The notes under the pieces: generated by a model | What the model was told of the DNA's origin: nothing | The model's database searches: none | Seen by the model: only the letters and a program-made list of their open reading frames with translations | Source of the DNA: Rhynchopus sp. YZ270_cl-10 | Taxonomy: Eukaryota > Euglenozoa > Diplonemea > Diplonemida > Diplonemidae | Assembly (NCBI GenBank): GCA_964035575.1 | Contig: OZ037835.1 | Location: 372,001 to 436,000, forward strand | Length of the DNA: 64,000 nucleotides | Direction of reading: 5' to 3' | Position numbers and translations under genes: made by a program | Shown here: positions 41,623-51,180 of the stretch, in pieces | Layout: every line of letters begins with the position of its first letter | Position numbering within the stretch: the first letter of the stretch is position 1

Positions 41623-42966
41623 TTACGAAACACTGCAGCAATGTACGGCTTCTTTCGTCTTGCCTCTGCCACGTGTCGGAGGTGCGTCAACCACATACTT
41701 CTTCAGCTCGCCTTCACGTACTCGACTGGACACAGCACTGCTGCAGCCGGCAAGGTGGATGCTCCTCAACGAAGTGTAGCTGTTAGCAGGAAGCTCACCA
41801 AAGTGCGTAACTCTGCTGAGTGGTGATAAATCTAGTTCTGTGAGGCTTATGCAGTCGGAAAGTAAGTTTGTACCTATTTTAGTAACATTGCGAAGTGGTG
41901 ATAAGTCTACTGTTGTGAGGCTGCTGCAGTGGGCAAGAAACTGGTCATCAATTTGTGTCACCTCGCTGAGTGGTGTTAAGTCCACTGTTGTGAGGCTGTT
42001 GCAGTTGTGAAGAAAGCTTGTGCCAATGTGAGTAACATTGCAAAGTGGTGATAAGTCCACTGCTGTGAGGCTGGTGCAGAAGGCAAGAAACCGCTCATTA
42101 ATGTGAGTAACATTGCTGAGTGGCGATAAGTCAACTGTTGTGAGGCTGCTGCAGTGGGCAAGAAAGCGGCCATCAATTTGTGTAACATTGCGAAGTGGTG
42201 ATAAGTCTACTGATGTGAGGCTGGTGCAGAAGGCAAGAAACCAGCCATTAATTTGTGCCACATTGCTGAGTGGAGATAAATCTAGTTCTGTGAGGCTGCT
42301 GCAGTTGCAAAGAAAGCTGGTACTAATGTGAGTAACATTGCGAAGTGGTGATAAGCCCACTGCTGTGAGGCTGGTGCAGCAGGCAAGAAACCGCCCATTA
42401 ATGTGAGTAACATTGCGAAGTGGTGATAAGTCTACTGCTGTGAGGCTGGTGCAGTCGGAAAGAAAGCTGTTACCAATCCGGGTGAGACGTGTCAACCCAG
42501 ACAGGTCGAGGCTTGTTAACGTTGTGCACCCATGAAGAAACTCATCGCCGATTTCCGTCACACACGACACAGCACTCAGATCAAGTGCTGTTAACGCCGT
42601 CTGTGACAATGGTGTGCGCGCCAGGAACCTATTCGGAATGACAGTCGCAACCTCCGCCTGCAGAAGCAAACACGCAACCTCAGCATCCTCCACAGTCTTC
42701 AGCCGCTCCGCTGTGATGTCCTCACCCAACGCATGAAGTGCTGCTCTGGCCACGAACTTCTTAGTTTTCGTCAGGATGATTGTGTCTCCAGCACTCAGCT
42801 GCGTGATGTCGTCTCCTTCCTCCTTCCCTCCGAAGCCCATGTGGAAGCTGTCCTCAGCCAACCCCACTGCAGACGCCACCTTCTGCCGCATCGTCTCCGT
42901 TGTGTCATCCACACCCACCTCGATCACATACGAGTTGTCTGCACAGTCCTTGATAACTACTTCCAT
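41623..42966 (-). CDS. Ubiquitin-like/leucine-rich repeat protein, intact, eleven repeats
   Basis: This 447-residue paralogue, one of the two longest, has a ubiquitin-like domain (1-70), linker, the PLSQTALTALDL expansion, eleven LRRs, cap and CCSVS tail. Middle repeats vary at the exposed positions (THINGRFLACC, TQIDGRFLAHC, TKIGTNLLSDC). The upstream block (42967-43085) is subtype 2. It looks fully intact and is the best representative of the family together with the gene at 5609. Confidence 0.92.
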   Translation of the reverse strand: MEVVIKDCADNSYVIEVGVDDTTETMRQKVASAVGLAEDSFHMGFGGKEEGDDITQLSAGDTIILTKTKKFVARAALHALGEDITAERLKTVEDAEVACLLLQAEVATVIPNRFLARTPLSQTALTALDLSAVSCVTEIGDEFLHGCTTLTSLDLSGLTRLTRIGNSFLSDCTSLTAVDLSPLRNVTHINGRFLACCTSLTAVGLSPLRNVTHISTSFLCNCSSLTELDLSPLSNVAQINGWFLAFCTSLTSVDLSPLRNVTQIDGRFLAHCSSLTTVDLSPLSNVTHINERFLAFCTSLTAVDLSPLCNVTHIGTSFLHNCNSLTTVDLTPLSEVTQIDDQFLAHCSSLTTVDLSPLRNVTKIGTNLLSDCISLTELDLSPLSRVTHFGELPANSYTSLRSIHLAGCSSAVSSRVREGELKKYVVDAPPTRGRGKTKEAVHCCSVS

Positions 42967-43810
42967 TTTGTCTTCTATTCTTTGTGTTGCTCTGTTGTGT
43001 GGTGGGGTTGTGGGAGTTGGGGCTGTGGTGGGTGAACATGGTCAAAGAAAAACAACACCTCACCAAAGCCGCTTCCTTTGTAGGTAGCCGTACACATTGA
43101 GGTATCATGGAGAGCTTGGAAGGAGAGCAGTGACAGCTTTTTGATAAATATTAGCGAAAGACAAAGAAGGGGAGGAAGCATATTTTTGAATGAAAGTGAT
43201 TACGTTTTGGGTACGGGGCGGGGAATAATATCTGTACGATAAAAAGATACGCGAGATTATTGTTTTATCTTGTTCATTCTACCTTTCTGCGAAGTGAATC
43301 GCGAGGTTCGTGTCTCTTATTCTCTGTTTCTTTCGTAATCCGACATAAGACGCAGTTAGCAGTGAGCGTAGCGAGATAGGACTGCTACGTCTCGGGAGGT
43401 CTAGAGGTATAAAGTGAGGTTGATAGTGCAAACGCCTCTGGGACGCAGGCACTCATATAAATGAATCTCTTTTCTCTCAATTGTGAACAAAAATGACAAA
43501 AACATTCTTCACAACGCCAATAGGGGGAAACGCCATTCTTCACAACGCAACTCTGTACTCTAGACCTCCCGCTCTATTCTCTCTTGTCTCTAATGAACAC
43601 ACACAGAGGGGCGGGGGGAACAAATAGCACCTCAGGGTCCCTGACAGTCACAGACGTGATGTATATGAGACAGTCACACTGAGTATCTTCATCAGGAACC
43701 GAACGCAAAATAATAGATCCTTCTAAAAGAAGAGATTCTTCGTGACCTCACAGAACAACACAATTGTCATGTCAACTCGATGTGGGGACGGGTGATACAC
43801 CATAATACAC
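42967..43810. repeat. Duplicated upstream region, copy 2
   Basis: Matches 40377-41338 without the 132-bp MITE. The first about 118 bp are the conserved upstream block. No gene. Confidence 0.8.
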
Positions 43811-44656
43811 CTAAGACGAATCTGTCGTAGGCACACAGGTGTCAACCACAAGACGCTTCAGCTTGCCTGCGAGTACTCGACTGGACACAGCACTGCTGCA
43901 GCCGGCAAGGTGGATGCTCCTCAACGAAGTGCAGTTTCCAGCAGGTAGCTCACCCATGTGCGTGACTCTGCTGAGTGGTGACAGGTCCAGCACTGTGAGG
44001 TTGCTGCAGAAGGCAAGAAAGAAAGCGCCTATTTCGGTAACATTGCTGAGTGGTGTCAGATCGACGACTGTGAGGCTCCTGCAGTTGTTGAGAAAGCCGT
44101 AGCCAATGCGCGAAATCCTGCTGAGTGGTGGCCACACTACTGCTGTGAGGCTGCTGCAGTCGGAAAGAAGTCTGTTGCCAATGCGCGTGAGATTGCACAA
44201 CCCAGAAAGGTCGACGCTGGTCAACGCTGTGCACCCGTGAAGGAAATCATCAGAAATTCCCGTCACACACGACACATCACTCAGATCAAGTCTCGTTATC
44301 GATGAACGCGACAAGAATCCTTTCGGAATGACAGTCGTGACCTCCGCCTGCAGAAGCAAACACGCAACCTCAGGATCCTCCACAGTCTCCAGCCTCTCTG
44401 CTGTGATGTCCTCACCCAACGCATGAAGTGCTGCTATGGCTTCAAATTTCTTAGTTTTCGTCAGGATGATTGTGTCTCCAGCACTCAGCTGCGTGATGTC
44501 GTCTCCTTCGTCCTTCCCTCCGAAGCCCATGTGGAAGCTGTCCTCAGCCAACCCCACTGCAAACGCCACCTTCTTACGCAAGTCCTCCGTTGTGTCATCC
44601 ACACCCACCTCGATCACAGACGAGTTGTCTGCACAGTCCTTGATAACTACTTCCAT
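43811..44656 (-). CDS. Ubiquitin-like/leucine-rich repeat protein, short, five repeats
   Basis: This 281-residue paralogue has a ubiquitin-like domain with substitutions (DLRKKVAFAVGLAED), linker, five LRRs and cap. The third repeat is degenerate (TAVVWPPLSRISRIGYGFLN). The tail is VLAGKLKRLVVDTCVPTTDS, shared in part with gene E rather than with the CCSVS members. The upstream block (44657-44773) is subtype 2. The frame is intact. Confidence 0.88.
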   Translation of the reverse strand: MEVVIKDCADNSSVIEVGVDDTTEDLRKKVAFAVGLAEDSFHMGFGGKDEGDDITQLSAGDTIILTKTKKFEAIAALHALGEDITAERLETVEDPEVACLLLQAEVTTVIPKGFLSRSSITRLDLSDVSCVTGISDDFLHGCTALTSVDLSGLCNLTRIGNRLLSDCSSLTAVVWPPLSRISRIGYGFLNNCRSLTVVDLTPLSNVTEIGAFFLAFCSNLTVLDLSPLSRVTHMGELPAGNCTSLRSIHLAGCSSAVSSRVLAGKLKRLVVDTCVPTTDSS

Positions 44657-44773
44657 TTTGTCTTCTATTCTTTGTGTTGCTCTGTTGTGTGGTGGGGTTG
44701 TGGGAGTTGGGTCTGTGGTGGGTGAACATGGTGAAATAAAAACAACACCTCACCAAAGCCGCTTCCAGTTGGG

Positions 44774-45094
44774 GAAACACAAGATGGCAGCCGTTGTTGC
44801 TGCCGCGACTCACCACCAAGAGGGAGATGCTGCTCACTGTCACAATGCCAAAATCGTACTGGAGGTAAAAAATCGCGTATCCTTTTTTAAAACACCAAAA
44901 AGACCCAAAAAATTGCGAAAACCCCTCCTGAAGTACGAGGGAAGAGGTGGAGCAAAAGGGAAGGGAGACGACATCAGAAGAATGCGTCTTTTGTTCACAC
45001 ACAGAGGTGTTTGCATACTCGTCCACAAAATCAAATTTAACAAATTAGCTAATTCGCACCATTGTGGGAAGACTGGACACCCACATCTGGAATC
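44774..45094. other. Intergenic with dispersed repeat
   Basis: 44905-44985 is a diverged copy of the repeat at 32128-32266. Nothing else is recognised. Confidence 0.45.
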
Positions 45095-45877
45095 TCAAAT
45101 AGTCTCAATGCAGTCCTTTCTACAGCCTTTCACACCTGTGCACTCTGACAACGTATCGTGACACTTACCTGTTAAGGTTGTTTTTTGACACTCTATTCGC
45201 TCACGCAATGGTCGTGCCAAGGCTACACTCAGAAGCCCGCCCTTGACTGTTGAGGGATGTACGTTCAAAGGGCTCCGTTCACAAGGACAGCCCTGTGCAG
45301 CCTCTTCAACCGCTGCTGCAGACGCATCGCCCTTCAGGTACTTCCGTACTGTTGTGTTGTAGTTATCCCACTCACTGCTCTTCCCGATCTGGTACATCCA
45401 TTCTTCAGCAGGGTGGCCAGAAGCGGCGATGTTAAGCAGAAGCTCGGCAGCCACTTCAGGTGTGTCAGAGGTTGCAGACACTTCCACCCTGCATGGAATC
45501 AGGCGCATCTCGTGTTCGCACTCGGCTTCGGTAAAGCAAAGGCGGTTGCAGAGCACATCGCAGCCAAGGATCATAGTACTTAGGATGCGTCCTGCACGTT
45601 CCATCCCATGCACGTCACGCACAAGTGTGCCCACCATGCTGAAGCGGCGCATCACTTCACACCCAGTGTTGTGGCAGTGTCTTTTTTGTGTCTTTTTTGA
45701 TGTGTCTTTTTTGGTCTTTTTTGGTCTTTTTTGGTCTTTTTTGCCAGCATTTTCGGTCTTTTTTGGTCTTTTTTGCCAGCATTTTCGGTCTTTTTTGGTC
45801 TTTTTTGAGCGCACGTTTTTGGGGTTATGGTGCTTATGAGCCCATGGAGCTGAGCTGAAAAGGGATCCCGCAAACAT
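45095..45877 (-). CDS. Hypothetical protein with lysine-rich repeats
   Basis: The first ATG of the frame is at 45877 (MFAGSLFSSAPWAHKHHNPK). Residues about 20-70 are a lysine-rich repeat (SKKTKKDRK, KRPKKTENAGKKDQKRPKK) created by a 10-bp minisatellite. The rest (MRRFSMVGTLVRDVHGMERA, DVLCNRLCFTEAECEHEMRL, SGHPAEEWMYQIGKSSEWDN) looks like a real globular protein with several cysteines and no recognised family. It is divergent from the hAT transposase gene, 58 bp apart, and may belong to the same element. The repeat may have been added by expansion at the start of an older gene. Confidence 0.5.
   Translation of the reverse strand: MFAGSLFSSAPWAHKHHNPKNVRSKKTKKDRKCWQKRPKKTENAGKKDQKRPKKTKKDTSKKTQKRHCHNTGCEVMRRFSMVGTLVRDVHGMERAGRILSTMILGCDVLCNRLCFTEAECEHEMRLIPCRVEVSATSDTPEVAAELLLNIAASGHPAEEWMYQIGKSSEWDNYNTTVRKYLKGDASAAAVEEAAQGCPCERSPLNVHPSTVKGGLLSVALARPLRERIECQKTTLTGKCHDTLSECTGVKGCRKDCIETI
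45675..45805. repeat. Minisatellite, unit TTTTTTGGTC, left of hAT gene
   Basis: About a dozen imperfect 10-bp units interrupted by GCCAGCATTTTCGG. The same unit in the same orientation lies at 48137-48230 on the other side of the transposase gene. Confidence 0.85.
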
Positions 45878-45935
45878 CACAAACACCCACACTTACAGAG
45901 TATCAACACAGACTAATCAGGGGAATAATAATAAA

Positions 45936-48021
45936 ATGCCAGGGAGGAAGAGCTGCTGGAGCCGCGAGGAGTACGTGGAGGTGACGGAGAACGAGGTTGA
46001 CTACCTCGAGTGCAAGGGGGAGGGCTGCGGGTACAGGTTGGCGAAGAACGGCATTTCAGCCACACGGATGAAGAAGCACATCGTGGAGGACTGCCCGAAG
46101 AAGAGTGACAGGGCGAAACAGAGGATCGAAGAGGAAGAAGAGCGGGCGAAAAGATCCCGCTCCGACACGACGGCACCGGCTGAAGCGCCTGCTGCAAAGA
46201 GGGCGAAGCTCGAAAAGAGCCAAACCCGCATCCCCTGCATCCCTGCACCGAACGCGAAGGAGATCGAGGAGATGCATCTCGCCTGGGCGAAGTTCGTGTT
46301 CGCCGCAGGGGTGCCCTTCTCGGTAGTCGATAGTCCACTTTTTATTGAGGCCATGATGGCAACGAGACCAGGGCTAAAAAAAGAACACATACCCAGCCGA
46401 CACGTCATCTCCACAACTTTGCTGGACAAGGTGCACACCACCATCTGTGTTCCGAAGTTTGATAAGCTCGCAAAAAACGAGCACATCTCCCTCCAGTCGG
46501 ACACCTGGAAAAATTCGCGAGCAGAAAAAGTTTTTGCGTGCGCCGGAACAGCAGGGGAGCAGGCAGGATTGATCGTGAACAGCGGGATCTTACAACAAAA
46601 ACAACACAACGCGCAGGAGCTTCTTTCACACCTCACGCAAACACCAGAAAAATTTCAAAAAAAAGCTGTTGCACTCATTTCAGATGGAGATACGACAGCT
46701 ACCAAGGCAAACAAACTCTTCAAAGCCGAACTAAAAAAAAAGAACATTGACGTGCACACCATTGTCTGCGCTGCCCATACTGTACAACGCATGGTGAATG
46801 ACTGTCTCGGGACCAAGAAATCCAAAGGCAACGAAACGGGACAGGAATTCAACTACGTGACAAAGTTGCTGAACAGCGTTGTAGCGTCTCTGAAGAATGT
46901 TGACTACCTCAGGGCTGTTTTGAAGGAAAAACAGACTGAACTGAGTCAGCGAACGAACGCGCCAAAGCTTATGGCGATTACCAGATGGACTACAACGTCA
47001 AAGCTGTTCGACTTCGTCGCGCAATACCGAGAGGCTCTGTTGCTTGTTGCCGATGATGAGGAAGCACTCGCCCGCTGCCCAGATATTCTTAAAGTCTGCA
47101 ACAGCATGCCTCTGATTCGCGCGATTCACAAATTTGTGGAGAAGGCTGGTGTTGTGGTCAACTTGTTGCAGTCGGATTCGTGTAGGATTGGGTTTGTGAT
47201 TCCGCTTCTTGAGCAAGCTCTGAGTGCAGCAAAAGAGACGAAGGCAGCTTTGGCAACGGTGGAAGACAAACAGAAAATGGAGAACGTTATTAAAAAAATC
47301 CAAGTGCGTGTTTCTCGCTACATCACTCACGAGGACGGTGTTTTCTCCGCTGCGACTCTTCTCAACCCATTTTTTCAGGTATACTTCAGCCATATTGATC
47401 CCAACAACAACAACAACAACAATCACACAGGTGTACAAAGAAGCAAAGGACCTGCCAGCAAAACACCCGCTGACCAAACTGGCAGGTTGGGCTCCGTGTG
47501 CAGAGGTGAAGAAGAACGCCTCTGCCTACCTCAAAAAACTGGGGGGCGCGGCACTGTCGGCGTGTCTGATCGAGTTTCGCACTGCATCCGGCATTTTTGC
47601 AAATGACGGGATGTGGGATCTTGCGAAGACCAAGACACCAGAGGAGTGGTGGAGGATATTCTTGCTGGAGGTGCAGAGCGATGGAGGGAGCGAGAAAGAC
47701 GTGAAGCTCTGCAGGATTGGGTACAGAGTGTCGGGGATCCGAGCCTCGAGTGCCGAACTCGAACGGCAATTCAGCACAATGGGCTGGATGTCGCAGTTGC
47801 GGAGGAATCGACTCCTCTCGGCGCGAGTGACGAAGCTGACGCAGATTCACAGTTGCCTCCGCACTGGCAAAGGTGACTCCTGGTTTGAAATCGAGGGTGC
47901 CAAACCAGGAGAACCTGTGATTGACTGCGACGCAGAAGCAGAAGCAGAAGCTCCTGAAGTCGAGGCAGCTCCTGCTGAAGGAAACGACAGCGATGAAGAT
48001 GAAGAGTCGGTTGAGTGGTGA
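45936..48021 (+). CDS. hAT transposase, two exons
   Basis: Exon 1 45936-47378, intron 47379-47430, exon 2 47431-48021 give 677 residues. The N-terminus carries a BED-like zinc finger (C26, C31, H48, C53), then a basic linker (about 55-85). The catalytic RNase-H-like region includes a DUF659-like stretch (SDTWKNSRAEKVFACAGTAG), VALISDGDTTATKANKL and CAAHTVQRMVNDCLG. The C-terminal hAT dimerisation region is in exon 2 (EEWWRIF, then IRASSAELERQFSTMGWMSQ, LRRNRLLSARVTKL), followed by an acidic tail. Without splicing the first frame ends at 47606 without the dimerisation domain; splicing joins LLNPFFQ to VYKEAKDLPAK exactly in frame. Terminal inverted repeats and target duplications were not found. 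If spliced, the gene looks whole. Confidence 0.85.
47379..47430 (+). other. Candidate 52-nt GT-AG intron
   Basis: It starts GTATAC after TTTTTTCAG and ends CACACAG before GTGTAC. It contains an AAC triplet run. CAGGT(A/G)TAC occurs at both boundaries, so it resembles a small duplication that created splice sites. The 52-base length is not a multiple of three, and its removal restores the transposase frame. Confidence 0.7.
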
Positions 48022-48136
48022 AAGGTTTTCCATTTTTAGTTTTAGTTTTAGTTTCAGAATTTAGATTCAGCTTTAGGAAAACCTGCGATTTGTGTTCAAA
48101 ACGCGTGGAGTGCTTTTTTTTCTGCAAGGTAGAGTC

Positions 48137-48230
48137 CCTCTATGTCTTTTTTGTGTCTTTTTTGTGTCTTTTATGGTCTTTTTTGGCCTTTTTTGGTCTT
48201 TTATGGTCTTTTTTGGTCTTTTTTGCCAGG
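48137..48230. repeat. Minisatellite, unit TTTTTTGGTC, right of hAT gene
   Basis: About nine imperfect 10-bp units (with TTTATGGTC and TTTTTGTGTC variants) in the same orientation as the array at 45675. Confidence 0.85.
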
Positions 48231-48261
48231 ACCCTGTCTTTTTACAACACTGGGGGGGGGT

Positions 48262-48918
48262 CGGGGCTGCAAGTATACGTATTATACGTATAATACGTTC
48301 CAACGTATATATACGTTCGGCTGGGGGAGGAAAAAGCTAAATATACGTTACCTATACGTTGCCCTTTGTTGTACTGTACCAGTCCCCTATGCGACGGGGG
48401 TTATCCCAGAATAAGCGCACTTCGAGAACGGCATCTCCAAGTGCCCGGGTCTCACCCTCCTCTCCACAAAACGGAAGAGGAACACACATAGTGCTTGGTT
48501 TAGTTGGGGAGCAGCAGTGCACCGGCAGCAGAAGAAGGCGAAGACCTCCGCAAAGGGGGCAACAGAGGTTGTCACCGGGCCTCTTGACGCTCATGTGCAG
48601 AGAACAATGATGGGTGCCTACGAAGCTGACCGCGTGATTGCCTCATGGTTGTTCTACACAGGACAACCCTGGACACCTCCTCTTCTGAGAGGATTCAGGA
48701 GATGATCGACACCGTGCGTCGGTTGCCGCCGCAGGCGGAGTACAAGGTGCCCCGACGGGACAAAGTCTCGGGGGGTTTGCTCGATGACGAGCACCGCTTT
48801 TTTGCTGTAGGAAATGGGTGCAACGTATAGATAGCGTATAACGTATATTTGAACGTATATATACGTAGCGTATATATACGTTCAAAAAGTGCCCGAGGTA
48901 CGTATATATACAGCCCCG
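48262..48918. mobile_element. Foldback element carrying a hAT fragment
   Basis: Short inverted ends CGGGGCTG (48262-48269) and CAGCCCCG (48911-48918), with TATACGTA-rich palindromic arrays just inside both ends (48270-48360 and 48825-48910). G runs lie outside both ends. Confidence 0.65.
48408..48829 (+). pseudogene. Second hAT-like transposase fragment
   Basis: A plus-strand frame reads GISKCPGLTLLSTKRKRNTH then HVQRTMMGAYEADRVIASWL and FYTGQPW. After a frameshift near 48670 it continues SSERIQEMIDTVRRLPPQAE and YKVPRRDKVSGGLLDDEHR. This is the hAT segment between BED finger and catalytic core (A...WFY.TG.PF, then ERFQ.M, then Y..PSR..LSG.LLD). The catalytic and dimerisation parts are missing. 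It is not a piece of the neighbouring 45936 gene, whose equivalent region reads differently, so a second hAT lineage is present. Confidence 0.65.
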
Positions 48919-48926
48919 GGGGGGGG

Positions 48927-50126
48927 TAGGGGGTCCGACTGTGAGTAAAATTACCGTACAAAAAACTCATTATTAAACTTCTGGTCATCTCCAAGGCAAC
49001 TGCGGGTGAAAAACACCCTCAGAGTGGGTCACAGAGGGCCTGTGGGCCGAAAAACGACCCAGAAGCCACCCCAGAATACAAAAAAATGGAAAAAAATAGT
49101 GAAAAAACGGCTTTTTGACGGTTTTGGCCATGTTGGGCAAAATAGCGTTTTTTCAAGAAAAAACCAAAAAAACGGTTATTTTTTGACATCACAAAACCTC
49201 CTTTGGCACAAATATACCCCAAAAGTGGCCTGTGAGTCCATTCCAACCTGTTTTGGACATATTTGACACTTTTGGAAGTGTTTTTTTGGTGTTTTTACGT
49301 CAAAAAACATACCCTGGCAATACCCTGACCGCGCTCCGGCAGCATTCCGGCATGCTGTTTGACCCATATAGGGGTCAAGAAATGGCCAAAAACCCCCGAA
49401 AAAGCACTCCGGGAACCCAGATAGTTCCAAATATCCACCAGACACCCACCCAAACACCGCAGAAACACGACAGAAAGTCGTCTTAAAAAACACACTTTTT
49501 TCAAAAAGCTCGTCAGACAGGCTCCATAATAGCCTTTTTGAAAAAAGTGTGTTTTTTAAGACGACTTTCTGTCGTGTTTCTGCGGTGTTTGGGTGGGTGT
49601 CTGGTGGATATTTGGAACTATCTGGGTTCCCGGAGTGCTTTTTCGGGGGTTTTTGGCCATTTCTTGACCCCTATATGGGTCAAACAGCATGCCGGAATGC
49701 TGCCGGAGCGCGGTCAGGGTATTGCCAGGGTATGTTTTTTGACGTAAAAACACCAAAAAAACACTTCCAAAAGTGTCAAATATGTCCAAAACAGGTTGGA
49801 ATGGACTCACAGGCCACTTTTGGGGTATATTTGTGCCAAAGGAGGTTTTGTGACGTCAAAAAATAACCGTTTTTTTGGTTTTTTCTTGAAAAAACGCTAT
49901 TTTGCCCAACATGGCCAAAACCGTCAAAAAGCCGTTTTTTCACTATTTTTTCCCATTTTTTTGTATTCTGGGGTGGCTTCTGGGTCGTTTTTCGGCCCAC
50001 AGGCCCCCTGTGACCCACTCTGAGGGTGTTTTTCACCCGCAGTTGCCTTGGAGATGACCAGAAGTTTAATAATGAGTTTTTTGTACGAAATTTAATACAC
50101 AAGTCTATTAGGAGTCGGACCCCCTA
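48927..50126. mobile_element. 1.2-kb near-perfect palindrome with TAGGGGG ends
   Basis: Outer 14-bp inverted ends (TAGGGGGTCCGACT at 48927-48940 and 50113-50126) enclose two arms of about 553 bp, 48955-49508 and 49534-50087, that mirror each other with only isolated mismatches and no net indels. A spacer of about 25 bp (CTCGTCAGACAGGCTCCATA...) lies at the centre, 49521. The arms have open frames but no recognised protein. Confidence 0.92.
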
Positions 50127-50127
50127 G

Positions 50128-51060
50128 GCATAGGTGCCGGCCGAGTCGTTTTTGGGCGAGTTGTCCGAACTCCACGATTTTACCAAACAACTCGCCCAAA
50201 ACTCGGACAACTCGGCCACAACTCGCCCTATACTCGGCACAACTCGCCCTATACTCGGCACAACTCGGCCACAACTCGCCCATTTTTACAGGCAAAAACA
50301 TACAGGGATGGGAGGTGACGTTGTAAGGTTACACACATGTAACGTTGGTACAACACATGATCTCAAGAAAAACAACCAGGGCTAAGGCCAAACGCCACTC
50401 ATTACATGCACCTTGTCATATGACTAGTCATAGGTGGTAACTAGGTCGTGGTGGTCCATGGGCCACCGTGCACACTCACGGTTTTTGGTAATTGCTGGGG
50501 GGAATGGGATATACTCCGTACATGGATACCCACACAGAACACACGGTTCCCCAGACATCTGTCAGGCAATCACTGATTCACTTCACACAGGTCGGGCAGG
50601 CGCTGCCTGCCCATCCTCTTTTCCTGTCTGCTATCGATTCCAGGTTCACAACGTTCACACGTTTAGTCAAAATGCTTTGGGCGACGACTTCCTTTGGGAT
50701 ACACAAAACCACACAAAGCGCACATTCACAGACCAGCTGTGAAGCGTGGGATGCACAAGATAAAACGTGATGTGGTGTACCTGTGTACCTGTGTACCTGT
50801 GTACCTGTGTACCTGTGTACCTGTGTACCTGTGTACCTGTGTACCTGTGTACCTGTGTACCTGTGTACCTGTGTACCTGTGTACCTGTGTACCTGTGTAC
50901 CTGTGTACCTGTGTACCTGTGTACCTGTGTACCTGTGTACCTGTGTTTTTGTAGCCATAAAAAATCCCAAAAAAAAACAACTCGCCCAAAAAAAATGGGC
51001 GAGTTGTTGGCCGAATTTGGGCGAGTTGCCGAGTTGTTTTAACTCGCCGGGCACCTATGC
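50128..51060. mobile_element. 933-bp foldback element, CTAG target duplication
   Basis: Inverted ends GCATAGGTGCC and complement; CTAG flanks both ends (50124-50127 and 51061-51064). Subterminal repeats AACTCGCCC and CTCGGCACAACTCGCCC face inward on both sides. It contains an 8-bp microsatellite (50774-50945). 50380-50760 is unique sequence without a gene. It sits exactly at the right tip of the 1.2-kb palindrome. Confidence 0.85.
50774..50945. repeat. Microsatellite, 8-bp unit GTGTACCT
   Basis: About 21 perfect units, one base different from the GGGTACCT array at 17440. Confidence 0.97.
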
Positions 51061-51180
51061 CTAGGGGGGGGGGGGGGGGGGCAGGCGCTCAGTTCGAGCA
51101 TTGTGTTCGTTTGCCTTTCAATAGCCAGTGACATTACAGTCATGTGACAACACGTTTGTACTAGCGCAACAGAAAGGGGT

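Noticed and set aside
49006-50102. Frames of up to 108 codons within the giant palindrome
   Set aside because: Each appears twice as mirror images, with no recognised motif and no sign of codon bias.
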